64,000 nucleotides of DNA from Streptomyces sp. XY006 (GTDB lineage Bacteria > Actinomycetota > Actinomycetes > Streptomycetales > Streptomycetaceae): NCBI RefSeq assembly GCF_002237655.1, contig NZ_NOKT01000030.1, positions 1 to 64,000 of the forward strand. Reading direction: 5' to 3'. The position numbers and the translations under genes were made by a program. Positions 31,962-40,080 of this stretch are shown piece by piece (positions within the stretch are counted from its first letter, which is position 1; every line of letters begins with the position of its first letter). The notes below the pieces were generated by a model. The model was not told the DNA's origin, did no database searches, and saw nothing but the letters and a program-made list of their open reading frames with translations.

Positions 31962-32513
31962 TCAGGCGGCCCGGACCAGCAGCCGGGCCGCCTCCCGCGC
32001 CTCGTTCGCGGGCTTCGCGCTGCCGGTGATGCCCGCCGTGACCATCGCGCCCTCGGCCAGCAGGAACAGCTGCCCGCCCACCGCGGCGGGCAGCCCCGCC
32101 TCGGCGGCGAGGGAGTCGAGGTACTCCCGGAACGCCCGCTTGTGCGCCCGCACCCGCTCCGCCACCGGCGTGGACATGGCCCCCAGTTCGCCGTAGGCGT
32201 TGATCCATGCGCAGCCCCGGAAGCCGGGCTCGTCGAACCACCGGCCCAGCCAGTCGTACACGGCGAGGATCCGCTCCCGCGCCCCGTGCCGCTCCTCGAC
32301 GTACGCGGCCAGCTGTTCGCGCCAGCGCGTGTCGCGCCGCTCCAAGTAAGCCTCCACCAGGCGCTCCTTCGCGGGGAACAGCTGGTAGAGCCGCTTGAGC
32401 GAGACCCCGGACGCGCTGCGCACGTCGTCCATGCCGACGGCCTGCACGCCCCGCCCGTAGAACAGCTCCTCGGCGGCGTCCAACGCCCGTTCCCGGGCCA
32501 CCGAACTGTCCAT
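31962..32513 (-). CDS. TetR-family transcriptional regulator
   Basis: A 183-residue repressor with an N-terminal helix-turn-helix (about residues 9-50: ALDAAEELFYGRGVQAVGMD, then VSLKRLYQLFPAKERLVEAY). The C-terminal ligand domain has one Cys in FRGCAWINAYGELG, a sequence common in this TetR subgroup. It diverges from the DUF1348 gene, and two near-identical inverted repeats stand between the start codons. It very likely represses that gene and itself. The ligand is unknown. Confidence 0.9.
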   Translation of the reverse strand: MDSSVARERALDAAEELFYGRGVQAVGMDDVRSASGVSLKRLYQLFPAKERLVEAYLERRDTRWREQLAAYVEERHGARERILAVYDWLGRWFDEPGFRGCAWINAYGELGAMSTPVAERVRAHKRAFREYLDSLAAEAGLPAAVGGQLFLLAEGAMVTAGITGSAKPANEAREAARLLVRAA

Positions 32514-32533
32514 GTACGACCACTCCTTGACGC

Positions 32534-32549
32534 GAGAACCAGCGTTCTC
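32534..32549. promoter_or_regulatory. TetR operator 1
   Basis: GAGAAC-CAGC-GTTCTC, a perfect 6-base inverted repeat with a 4-base spacer, 21 bases upstream of the TetR start. Confidence 0.75.
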
Positions 32550-32567
32550 CTACGGTAGCAGCCCTGT

Positions 32568-32585
32568 GGAGAACGCACGTTCTCC
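32568..32585. promoter_or_regulatory. TetR operator 2
   Basis: GGAGAAC-GCAC-GTTCTCC contains the same GAGAAC-N4-GTTCTC core as operator 1. The centres are 35 bases apart. It lies 23 bases upstream of the DUF1348 start. Confidence 0.75.
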
Positions 32586-32607
32586 GCCTGCCTCTCCGGG
32601 AGGATCC

Positions 32608-33066
32608 ATGACCGACCGCCCACCCCTTCCGCCCTTTACCCGTGAGACGGCGGCACAGAAAGTGCAGGCCGCGGAGGACGCCTGGAACACCCGCGACCCC
32701 CACCGGGTCGCCCTCGCCTACTCCGAGGACTCCGTCTGGCGCAACCGCGACACCTTCCTCACCGGCCGCGCCGAGATCGTCGCGTTCCTCACCGGCAAAT
32801 GGGCGCGCGAGCGGGAGTACGCCCTGCGCAAGGACCTGTGGGCCTTCGACGGCAACCGCATCGCCGTCCGCTTCCAGTACGAGTCCCGCGACGCCGGCGG
32901 GCAGTGGTGGCGCTCCTACGGCAACGAGCTGTGGGAGTTCGACGAGCGGGGGCTGATGACCCGCCGCGAGGCGAGCATCGACGACGTGCCGATCGAGGAG
33001 GCGGACCGCCGCATCCACGGCCCGCGGCCCGACGCCGAGCGGGGGCGCGCCCTCCCGCTCCGCTGA
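32608..33066 (+). CDS. DUF1348 (NTF2-like) protein
   Basis: A 152-residue protein of the nuclear-transport-factor-2-like fold. The family pattern is clear: AAQKVQAAEDAWNTRDPHRV, YSEDSVWRNRDTFLTGRAEI, FLTGKWAREREYALRKDLWA and WWRSYGNELWEFDERGLM. The conical pocket of this fold binds small hydrophobic molecules, and the activity of DUF1348 is unknown. The ATG at 32608 follows GGGAGGATCC. It is the likely target of the divergent TetR regulator. Confidence 0.88.
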   Translation: MTDRPPLPPFTRETAAQKVQAAEDAWNTRDPHRVALAYSEDSVWRNRDTFLTGRAEIVAFLTGKWAREREYALRKDLWAFDGNRIAVRFQYESRDAGGQWWRSYGNELWEFDERGLMTRREASIDDVPIEEADRRIHGPRPDAERGRALPLR

Positions 33067-33130
33067 CGCATTCCCGCTCCGCCGGCACCTTCCCGGCGTG
33101 GGGCCCCGCGTGGTCACTAGGGTTGCGGGG

Positions 33131-33667
33131 ATGACCGCACAGACCGCCCGCAAGCCCTTCCTCTACGTCGTCGTCTGCGCCGCCGGCATCGCCGCCGAGG
33201 TCGGCGAGCTCATCGCCGCCGCGCAGGAGCGGGGCTGGGAGGTCGGCGTCATCGCGACGCCGGTCGCCATGAACGGCTTCTTCGACACCGCCGCCGTCGA
33301 GGCCCGCACCGGCCGCCCGATCCGGTCCGCCTGGCGCACGCCGGGCGAGCCGCGCCCGTTCCCCGCGCCGGACGCCGTGGTCGTCGCCCCCGCCACCTTC
33401 AACACCGTCAACAAGTGGGCGGCGGGCATCGCCGACACCCTCGCGCTCGGCACCCTCTGCGAGGCCGCGGGGCTCGGGGTGCCGATCGCCGTCCTGCCGT
33501 GCGTGGCCGACGCGCTGGCGGCCCATCCCGCCTACCGGGCCGCCCTCGAACGGCTGGGCGGGATGGGCGTCCGCTTCGGCGAGCCGTACTCCGGAGAGCC
33601 CCAACCGGACGGCGCGCGGCCGGAGTTCGCCTGGCGGCGGGCACTGGACCTGCTCGAACGCGGCTGA
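33131..33667 (+). CDS. Flavoprotein-family (PPCDC-like) protein
   Basis: A 178-residue single-domain flavoprotein of the fold shared by phosphopantothenoylcysteine decarboxylase and EpiD. It opens with FLYVVVCAAGIAAEVGELI and carries the FMN-binding-like segments VIATPVAMNGFFD, DAVVVAPATFNTVNKWAAGI and VPIAVLPCVADALAAHP. The decarboxylase His and the conserved Asn patterns cannot all be confirmed, so the reaction is open. The ATG at 33131 is chosen after TTGCGGGG. It follows the DUF1348 gene by 64 bases and may be read with it. Confidence 0.78.
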   Translation: MTAQTARKPFLYVVVCAAGIAAEVGELIAAAQERGWEVGVIATPVAMNGFFDTAAVEARTGRPIRSAWRTPGEPRPFPAPDAVVVAPATFNTVNKWAAGIADTLALGTLCEAAGLGVPIAVLPCVADALAAHPAYRAALERLGGMGVRFGEPYSGEPQPDGARPEFAWRRALDLLERG

Positions 33668-33669
33668 GG

Positions 33670-34656
33670 TCAGGAGCAGCCGACGGTCGGGCCCTCGACC
33701 ATGCCGCCGGTGTACAGCGCCTGCCCGCGCGGCATCCAGTAGCCCAGCTTCGAGACCACCGTGGAGCAGGCCGACGTCTGCCGGACCCGCACCCGCACGG
33801 TGGCCGGACGCCCCGGCTGCAGATCGGTGAGGGCGCAGTCCACCGAGAACCCCAGCCGGTCCCGGGACGGGGCCCGGCCGATGAGCGGATTGACGCAGCG
33901 CGCGTCCGCCGTGCTGATCCGCACCCCGGTGCTCTCCTCGCCGATCAGCCCGAACCGCGCGCTGCCGTCGCCCTGTTCGCTGTCCCGGTACACCCGGTAG
34001 GTCAGCGTGGTCGTGGTGCCGGGGCGCAGCATGTGCCGGTCGACCTCGACGCGGTGCGTGGGCTGCTGCTTCGGTGCGGTCAGGGTGAGCGTGGCCCGCA
34101 CCGTGCCGCGCAGGTCCACCCCGGAGGGCGTGGACCGCACGTGCACCGAGGCGGTGACCTCGTAGGTGCCCGGGCCGGGGTACGGCTGGGAACCGGGCAG
34201 CGTCCCGGAGGCCACGGCCGCGCCGTCGCGCCGCGCCGTCCAGCTGCCCGAGGTCAGGCACGCGTACCGGACGGACGTCCCGGGGCGGCGGCAGGAGGCG
34301 GGGGCCGACACGGCCATCACCGGGGTGCCGCTGCCCGCGCACAGCTGGACCACGGCCCGCTCACCCCGCGCACCCCGCAGCACACCGGCGGGCGCGCACA
34401 GCGTCGCCGGCCCCTCGGCCGCAGGCCCTTCACCCGCCGGCGCCTCGCCTGCAGGCGCCCCGGCCGCCGACGCCTCGGCCGCGGGCGCTCCGGCCGCCGG
34501 TGTCGCGGCCGCCGGTGTCCCGGCTGTCGCTGCCGCCGCCTCGGCCCGGACGTCGGCCGGCGGGGGCACCGGGCGGCTCCAGGCGGTGGAGACGAGCGCG
34601 GCGCAGACCGCGGCCGCCCCGGTCAGGGTCCTGAGTGTCCTGCGTCGTGCCGCCAT
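33670..34656 (-). CDS. Secreted protein of unknown function with Ala/Pro-rich linker
   Basis: A 328-residue protein that begins with a signal sequence (MAARRRTLRTLTGAAAVCAA). An Ala/Pro/Gly/Glu-rich linker follows (about residues 40-85: repeats like GAPAGEAPAGEG), then an outside region with paired cysteines (LCAPAG, QLCAG, SCRRPG, YACLTSG, RCVNP, DCALTD, SACSTV, VGCS). The second half resembles beta-sandwich modules of cell-surface proteins (TYEVTASVHVRST, VRATLTLTAPKQQ, TTTLTYRVYRD). No enzyme motif is seen. The ATG at 34656 follows GGGAGGACAC. It converges on the flavoprotein gene with 2 bases between the stops. Confidence 0.75.
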   Translation of the reverse strand: MAARRRTLRTLTGAAAVCAALVSTAWSRPVPPPADVRAEAAAATAGTPAAATPAAGAPAAEASAAGAPAGEAPAGEGPAAEGPATLCAPAGVLRGARGERAVVQLCAGSGTPVMAVSAPASCRRPGTSVRYACLTSGSWTARRDGAAVASGTLPGSQPYPGPGTYEVTASVHVRSTPSGVDLRGTVRATLTLTAPKQQPTHRVEVDRHMLRPGTTTTLTYRVYRDSEQGDGSARFGLIGEESTGVRISTADARCVNPLIGRAPSRDRLGFSVDCALTDLQPGRPATVRVRVRQTSACSTVVSKLGYWMPRGQALYTGGMVEGPTVGCS

Positions 34657-34861
34657 GTGTCCTCCCGTACGTGACCGACCGGCCGGGCGCCGGTCACCCG
34701 CGCCGAGGATGCGCCGTGGGACGGGCCGCCCCGCCGCTCCCACGCCGGTCGGTCACCTGAGGGCAGCAACCGGCGGCCGGCCGCCGGACGGACCCGGCTT
34801 CGAGCGCACACCAGCACGTACGGTGGCCCTGATACCTCTCCCGAAGGCAGGAGCAGCAACG

Positions 34862-35830
34862 ATGCAGTACGTGAAGCTCGGTTCGACGGGCCTGGACGTC
34901 TCGCGGATCTGTCTGGGATGCATGACCTACGGCCTGCCCGACCGCGGCACCCACGAGTGGACCCTCGACGAGGAGGCCTCCCGCCCGCTGATCCGGCAGG
35001 CGGTCGAGGCGGGCATCACCTTCTTCGACACCGCCAACGTCTACTCCGACGGCACCAGCGAGGAGATCGTCGGCCGGGCCCTGCGCGACTTCGCCCGCCG
35101 CGACGAGATCGTCCTGGCGACGAAGGTGCACGGCCGGATGCGCCCCGGGCCGAACGGCGGCGGCCTCTCCCGCAAGGCGATCATGACCGAACTCGACCGG
35201 AGCCTCGCCCGCCTGGGCACGGACTACGTCGACCTCTACCAGATCCACCGCTTCGACCCGCACACGCCGGTCGAGGAGACCATGGAGGCGCTGCACGACG
35301 TCGTCAAGGCCGGCAAGGTCCGCTACATCGGGGCCAGTTCGATGTACGCCTGGCAGTTCTCCAAGATGCAGTACACCGCGCGGCTGAACGGCTGGACCCG
35401 GTTCGTCTCGATGCAGAACCACTACAACCTGATCTACCGCGAGGAGGAGCGCGAGATGCTGCCCCTCTGCGCCGACCAAGGCGTGGGGGTCCTGCCGTGG
35501 AGTCCGCTCGCCCGGGGCCGCCTCACCCGCGACTGGGACACCACGACCGGCCGCAGCGCCACCGACACCTTCGGCAGCACCCTCTACCAGGACGGCGACC
35601 GCTCCATCGTCGAGGCCGTCACGCGCATCGCCGAGGCCCGCGGGGTGCCGCGCGCCCGCGTGGCCCTGGCCTGGCTCCTCCACCAGGACACCGTGACGGC
35701 CCCGATCGTCGGGGCCGCCAAGCCGCAGCACCTCACGGACGCGGTGGCGGCGGTGGAGCTGGAGCTCGACGGCAAGGAACTGGAGGAGCTGGAACGGCCC
35801 TACACCCCGCACCCCATCGCCGGTCACTAG
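34862..35830 (+). CDS. Aldo/keto reductase
   Basis: A 322-residue TIM-barrel oxidoreductase of the AKR family. The catalytic Asp and Tyr lie in FFDTANVYSDGTSEEIVG, the Lys in VLATKVHG and the His in LYQIHRFD, giving the Asp-Tyr-Lys-His tetrad. The C-terminal NADPH site reads APIVGAAKPQHLTDAV. Such enzymes reduce aldehydes and ketones. The ATG at 34862 follows GAAGGCAGGAGCAAC. Its stop overlaps that of the convergent PhyH gene on a CTAG shared by both strands. Confidence 0.92.
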   Translation: MQYVKLGSTGLDVSRICLGCMTYGLPDRGTHEWTLDEEASRPLIRQAVEAGITFFDTANVYSDGTSEEIVGRALRDFARRDEIVLATKVHGRMRPGPNGGGLSRKAIMTELDRSLARLGTDYVDLYQIHRFDPHTPVEETMEALHDVVKAGKVRYIGASSMYAWQFSKMQYTARLNGWTRFVSMQNHYNLIYREEEREMLPLCADQGVGVLPWSPLARGRLTRDWDTTTGRSATDTFGSTLYQDGDRSIVEAVTRIAEARGVPRARVALAWLLHQDTVTAPIVGAAKPQHLTDAVAAVELELDGKELEELERPYTPHPIAGH

Positions 35831-36681
35831 GCCGTGCGCGACCAGTGGGGTCCCTGCGGTGCGAACTCCGTGCCGCAGGGCCCCGCGCCCTCGCTCTCCG
35901 GCAGCACCACCCGCGCCCCGTTCATCGACAGGGTCCGGTAGTACGCCCCGATCCGCTCGGCCGACCGCCCCACGTAGTGCCCGATGAACGACCGCCGGAA
36001 CCGGCCGGCGGTACGGTTCGGCTGCGAGCCGTGCACCAGACTGCCGTTGAAGAACAGCACGTCCCCCGGCCGCATGTCGACGGGCACGGTCTCCAGCCCG
36101 GGCGGCGGCGGGACGTACTCCCGCGCGAAGGACACGTCCGCGTCCGCGAGCTCCGGGCAGAACAGCTCCATGCGGTGCGTGCCCGGCACGACCTCCAGAC
36201 CGCCGTTCTCCCGGTCGATCACGTCGCAGGCCACCCACGCCGCCACACAGGTGCCCGGCTCGACCCGCAGATAGAAGTTGTCCTGGTGCAGCGCCTGCCC
36301 CCGGGCGCCCGGCGGCTTGAAGTAGAACATGCTCTGCGCGGCCAGCACCTCCTCCCCGAGCAGCGTCTGAAGCACCGTCCGCAGCCGGGCGTCGAGCAGG
36401 ACCTCGCGCGCCATGTCGTTGATCTCGTGCGGATGCATCACACGCGGCCACGCGCGCAGCGGATCCGCGTCCGGCCCGCTGTCCCTCGGCTGGACGTGCC
36501 CGGGCACCGGGCCCGCCTCGCGCAGCGCCGCGAACTCCCCGCACAGCCGGTCGATCTCGTCGGCCCCGAAGAGGCCGCGGACCACCGTGAAACCGTCCTC
36601 CTCGAAGCCCTCCCGGTGTCGCCGCAGCCCGGCGTGGTCCAGGATGGGAGCGCCGGTGGCGCCGTTGCCCGTGACTGTCAT
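35827..36681 (-). CDS. Phytanoyl-CoA dioxygenase (PhyH)-family protein
   Basis: A 284-residue non-heme iron, 2-oxoglutarate-dependent oxygenase of the PhyH family. The iron ligands are His and Asp in ALHQDNFYLRV near residue 130 and the distal His in GSLVHGSQPNRTAG near residue 210; the Arg in that stretch would bind 2-oxoglutarate. The fold-typical GTHRMELF precedes it. PhyH relatives hydroxylate fatty acyl groups, ectoine or natural products; ectoine hydroxylase is possible but no ect genes are near. The ATG at 36681 diverges from the AraC gene 70 bases away, which may regulate it. Confidence 0.88.
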   Translation of the reverse strand: MTVTGNGATGAPILDHAGLRRHREGFEEDGFTVVRGLFGADEIDRLCGEFAALREAGPVPGHVQPRDSGPDADPLRAWPRVMHPHEINDMAREVLLDARLRTVLQTLLGEEVLAAQSMFYFKPPGARGQALHQDNFYLRVEPGTCVAAWVACDVIDRENGGLEVVPGTHRMELFCPELADADVSFAREYVPPPPGLETVPVDMRPGDVLFFNGSLVHGSQPNRTAGRFRRSFIGHYVGRSAERIGAYYRTLSMNGARVVLPESEGAGPCGTEFAPQGPHWSRTA

Positions 36682-36749
36682 GCCCGCACTCCTCGGTCGG
36701 TGTCCCCCGGTCCTGACGCTAGGCCGCCGCGTCGCCCAGGAGGATGCCC

Positions 36750-37676
36750 GTGCGTGCTGACGGATTGCCCGGCACTGCTGCGCCGGGAGACGCCGGTGAC
36801 CCGGCGCCGCCGCCCGGCCTGGTCGTGCTCGGCCACTTCGACCAGCCCTCCGGCTACGCCGTCAACCGGCCCCAGGGGTCGCCGAGTTGGCTCATTACCT
36901 GGACCACGGGAGGGCGGGGACGGCTGCGGCAGGGCGCCACGCGGACCCCGGCCGGCCCGGGCGACCTCGTCGTGCTCGCCCCGGGTGTCCCGCACGGCTA
37001 CGCGGTCGGGCCCGGCGCCCGGCACTGGCGTTTCTGGTGGGCCCACTGCCAGGCCCGCCCGGCCTGGACCGCGTGGCTGCGGCCGTACGGCACCGGCGAC
37101 GGGGTGTACGCGGTCCCGTCGGTCCCGGCCGCGCTGCACGGCCGTGTCGCGGCGGCCTTCCGGCGGATGCGCGCCGACGCCCGCTGGACCGGGACCGGCG
37201 CACCGCCCGCCCCGGATCCCACCGGTTCCCCGGACGGCCAGGTCGCCGTCGCACACGGCAGCGCCGCCCGCGAACTCGCCCTGTGCGCCCTGGAGGAGAT
37301 CGTCCTGCTCGCCACCGCCGCCGCCCGGCCCGCGGCGACCCGACCGGGTCTGGACGCCCGTGTCCGCCGGGCCGCGGAGCTGATCGCCGCCGATCCCGGC
37401 GCCCCGCACACCGTCCGCTCGCTGGCCGGGGACGTCGCCTTGTCACCGTCCCGCTTCGCCCACCTGTTCAGCACGCAGCTCGGCCAGTCGCCGATGCGGG
37501 CGCTGCGCGAGGCCAGGCTGCGGCACGCGGCCCGGCTGCTGGAGAACACCGACCTGCCCGTGGAACGCGTCGCCGCGGCCTCCGGTTTCGCCAGTCCCTT
37601 CCACTTCAACCGGATCTTCCGGGAGCGCTACGGGATACCGCCCGGCGCCTACCGGACCCGCCACGGAATCCGGTGA
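36750..37676 (+). CDS. AraC-family transcriptional regulator
   Basis: A 308-residue AraC/XylS regulator. The N-terminal cupin-like sensing domain (about 20-110) shows VLGHFDQPSGYAVNRPQG, PGDLVVLAPGVPHGYAVG and HWRFWWAHCQARPAW, the last typical of sugar-responsive members. The C-terminal DNA-binding domain (about 205-305) has VRSLAGDVALSPSRFAHLFS and VERVAAASGFASPFHFNRIF, ending GIPPGAYRTR. The GTG at 36750 is used because AGGAGG stands 6 bases upstream; an ATG two codons earlier directly abuts that site. It diverges from the PhyH gene. Confidence 0.87.
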   Translation: MRADGLPGTAAPGDAGDPAPPPGLVVLGHFDQPSGYAVNRPQGSPSWLITWTTGGRGRLRQGATRTPAGPGDLVVLAPGVPHGYAVGPGARHWRFWWAHCQARPAWTAWLRPYGTGDGVYAVPSVPAALHGRVAAAFRRMRADARWTGTGAPPAPDPTGSPDGQVAVAHGSAARELALCALEEIVLLATAAARPAATRPGLDARVRRAAELIAADPGAPHTVRSLAGDVALSPSRFAHLFSTQLGQSPMRALREARLRHAARLLENTDLPVERVAAASGFASPFHFNRIFRERYGIPPGAYRTRHGIR

Positions 37677-37705
37677 GAGAGCGCAAATCCCTTTCGCCGC
37701 GCCGG

Positions 37706-37720
37706 TTGACAGTTTGTCAA
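37706..37720. promoter_or_regulatory. Palindrome upstream of the first sigma/ricin gene
   Basis: TTGACA-GTT-TGTCAA is a perfect inverted repeat. TTGACA also equals the -35 consensus, so a repressor bound here would block a promoter. The gene starts 187 bases downstream, after a 230-base gap with no other gene. Confidence 0.55.
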
Positions 37721-37906
37721 AAGGCGTCGGCCGCGCACGTAATGCTCGAAACGGCTGGATCTCTTGTTCCCTGTCGCTGACCTGTGCAAAGGTGTGCCGT
37801 GCAGGTGTGCTGACAACACGCCTTTCTTTGTATGCGCGAGGCCGACGGGCCGGCATACCCCTTGGTCCGGACTTTTATTCCGCATGTCCTCGAGAGGAAT
37901 GCAGCC

Positions 37907-40000
37907 GTGAATGACGCAGGCCCGTCGAATTCTCCGGCCCCGGCCCGCGGGTTCGGAGCGACGGACGAGCAGCTGAGTGCCGAGCTCAGGAAGTGGACGG
38001 GGGCGACCCCGGCCCTGCATCCCGTCGGCGAGCTGCTGGACCGCCACTGGGAGGCGGGCTTCGCCTACGCCCGGCTGTGCACCGACGGCCCGCGCGCCGC
38101 CGGCATCCTCACCACCGCCGCCTTCACCCGGCTGTTCGGGGAGACGCTGCGCCAGAGCGGCCCGACCTCCGCCTGGCGTCCGCACCTGCTCGTGACCGTG
38201 CGGCGCATCGCGGCCGAATGGGCCGGTGACCACCGGCGCGACCTGCTCCACCCCGACCTGCGCGCCGAGGGCGGCCCGCGTCCGGCGGCCCGGCTGCTGC
38301 CCCCGCCGCAGCGGCGCCTGCTGTCCGGGGCCTTCCCGCGGCTGCCCCAGTCCGCACGCTGTCTGCTGTGGCACGTCGAGGTCGAGGGGGAACCGCCGGC
38401 CGCACCGGCCCGGCTCCTCGGCCTGGACGAGGAGGGCGCCCGCGTCGAACTGGAGCGGGCCCGGGACCGGCTGCGCGAGGAGTGCCTCCAGCTGCACCGC
38501 GAACTCGCCCCCGACGAGGAGTGCCGGCGCTATCTGCGCCTGCTGGACGTGACGTACCGGCGGGGCGGCCGCGACATCGACCCCGATCTACGCGCGCATA
38601 TCGGCAGCTGCGGGCACTGCGGCGCCGCCGCCGACCAGCTCGACCACTTCAACCGCGGCCTGGGCACCGCCCTGGCGGAGGCGGTGCTCGGCTGGGGCGG
38701 GCGGCAGTACGCCGAGGGCCGCCCCGGCGGGACCGCGGAGGTTTGCCCCGAGAGCGGCCTGCCCGCCGGCGCGACGGCCGGGGAGCTGTTCGACACCCCG
38801 TCCGGACCGCCGCGCGCGGTCACGCTCGGTGCGGCCGGCCCCGCCCGGGAGGCGTTCCCGGACCCGGTCGCCCTCGCCGGCGCGATCGGGGAGTCGTTCA
38901 CCGACTCCGCCGCGACCGCGGGCGGCACACCGGCGCCGGCCCCGGCCGGCGCCGCCCAGCATGACCCGGACCCGGCCCTCGCCCCCGCAAGCGCCACGAC
39001 ACCGTCCGCCGGGACACCGTCCGCCACGGCGCCGTCCGCCGGGGCAGCCCCGGGCCCGCGCCGTGCGGGCTCCCGCGCCGCCGCCCGCAGATCCGCCCAC
39101 AAGGCGGCCCGCCGCGCCGCCCGCCGCCGTCACCTCGCCGTGGGCGTCCTGACCGTCAGCGGGCTGGTCGTCGTGCCGCTGGTGCTGTGGTCCCTCGCGA
39201 ACTCCGGGGACGGCGGCCCGTCCGGCGCCGGGCGCGGTGCCGAGGAGGCACCCGGTCCCGACGCGGGCGAGCAGACCCGCGACCCGTCCTGGGCCGGGGC
39301 GGGCGACGCCGAGCAGGGCGCCCTGCGCGGACGGCTGCACAACGTCGGCTCCGACCGGTGCGTCGCCCTCGACGGCGACAGGGCCGTCGCCGGCGCGGAG
39401 GCCGTACTCGCCGCGTGCTCCGCGGACGCGGGCCAGCAGTGGACGTACGAGACCGACGGCCTGCTGCGCAACGGTGCCGCTCCCGAGCTGTGCCTGGACT
39501 CGCGCCTCGGCTACTCCGTGCGGCTCGCCCCCTGCGCGGGTCCCTCCCAGCCGGACTCCAGGAACGTCCGCTACGACTTCACCCTCCAGGGCGCCCTGGT
39601 GCCCCGCTGGGATCAGGACCTGGCCCTCGTCCCGGCGGCGACGGACGGTTCCGGATCCCTGGTCCTCAAGGCCCGCGCCGACCAGGACGTGCAGCGCTGG
39701 GTCATCGACACCGCCAAGGCGGAGCTGCGGATGGAGTCCGTCACCTGGGACACCGCCCTGCCGTCCCCCCGGCCCACGCCCACCCCGGCACCGGTCCCGT
39801 CCGCGACGACCACGCCCCCACCGGCCTCCACCACCTCCGCGCCGGCGCCGGGCAGCACGGCGCCCACCGAGCCGCCCTGCCGCCGTTACGGCCACTACTG
39901 CGACGAGGACGGCGGGTACGGCTCCCCGGAGTACGGCTACCCCGGCTACGGATACGGCGGCTACGGACACGGCGGCTACGGCGGGGGCGGCCGCCGCTGA
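37907..40000 (+). CDS. Sigma-like / zinc-finger / membrane / ricin-trefoil fusion protein A
   Basis: A 697-residue protein read from GTG 37907 (GAGAGGA 8 bases upstream). Residues about 40-220 resemble an ECF sigma factor: a region-2-like helix set (HWEAGFAYARLCTDGPRAAG, AAFTRLFGETLRQSG, WRPHLLVTVRRIAAEWAG) and a region-4-like set (RLPQSARCLLWHVEVE, LLGLDEEGARVELERARDR). At about 230-238 a zinc-finger-like HIGSCGHC follows, as in anti-sigma factors. A disordered Ala/Pro stretch leads to one membrane helix near 410-430 (LAVGVLTVSGLVVVPLVLW). Outside is a ricin-type beta-trefoil (about 465-605, with two QxW-like turns QQWTYE and QRWVID) and a Gly/Tyr-rich tail. A paralog lies at 49520-51154. 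Role unknown; signalling from cell-wall glycan is a hypothesis. Confidence 0.8.
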   Translation: MNDAGPSNSPAPARGFGATDEQLSAELRKWTGATPALHPVGELLDRHWEAGFAYARLCTDGPRAAGILTTAAFTRLFGETLRQSGPTSAWRPHLLVTVRRIAAEWAGDHRRDLLHPDLRAEGGPRPAARLLPPPQRRLLSGAFPRLPQSARCLLWHVEVEGEPPAAPARLLGLDEEGARVELERARDRLREECLQLHRELAPDEECRRYLRLLDVTYRRGGRDIDPDLRAHIGSCGHCGAAADQLDHFNRGLGTALAEAVLGWGGRQYAEGRPGGTAEVCPESGLPAGATAGELFDTPSGPPRAVTLGAAGPAREAFPDPVALAGAIGESFTDSAATAGGTPAPAPAGAAQHDPDPALAPASATTPSAGTPSATAPSAGAAPGPRRAGSRAAARRSAHKAARRAARRRHLAVGVLTVSGLVVVPLVLWSLANSGDGGPSGAGRGAEEAPGPDAGEQTRDPSWAGAGDAEQGALRGRLHNVGSDRCVALDGDRAVAGAEAVLAACSADAGQQWTYETDGLLRNGAAPELCLDSRLGYSVRLAPCAGPSQPDSRNVRYDFTLQGALVPRWDQDLALVPAATDGSGSLVLKARADQDVQRWVIDTAKAELRMESVTWDTALPSPRPTPTPAPVPSATTTPPPASTTSAPAPGSTAPTEPPCRRYGHYCDEDGGYGSPEYGYPGYGYGGYGHGGYGGGGRR

Positions 40001-40030
40001 CCGAGGGCGATCAGCCGCCGCCCCGGCCTC

Positions 40031-40080
40031 TCGGACCGTGCCTCTCAGACCGTGCCTCTCGGACCGTGCCTCTCAGACCC
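40031..40080. repeat. 14-base tandem repeat between convergent genes
   Basis: Three full copies of TC(G/A)GACCGTGCCTC follow each other, with a partial fourth (TCAGACC). The variable base alternates G, A, G, A. The array begins 31 bases after the stop of the sigma/ricin gene and runs into the stop of the reverse-strand transporter gene. Confidence 0.8.

Noticed and set aside
39890..39999. GGCTACGG-type repeats at the end of sigma/ricin gene A as a CRISPR-like array
   Set aside because: The repeats are in frame, irregular and encode a Gly/Tyr tail, with no unique spacers.
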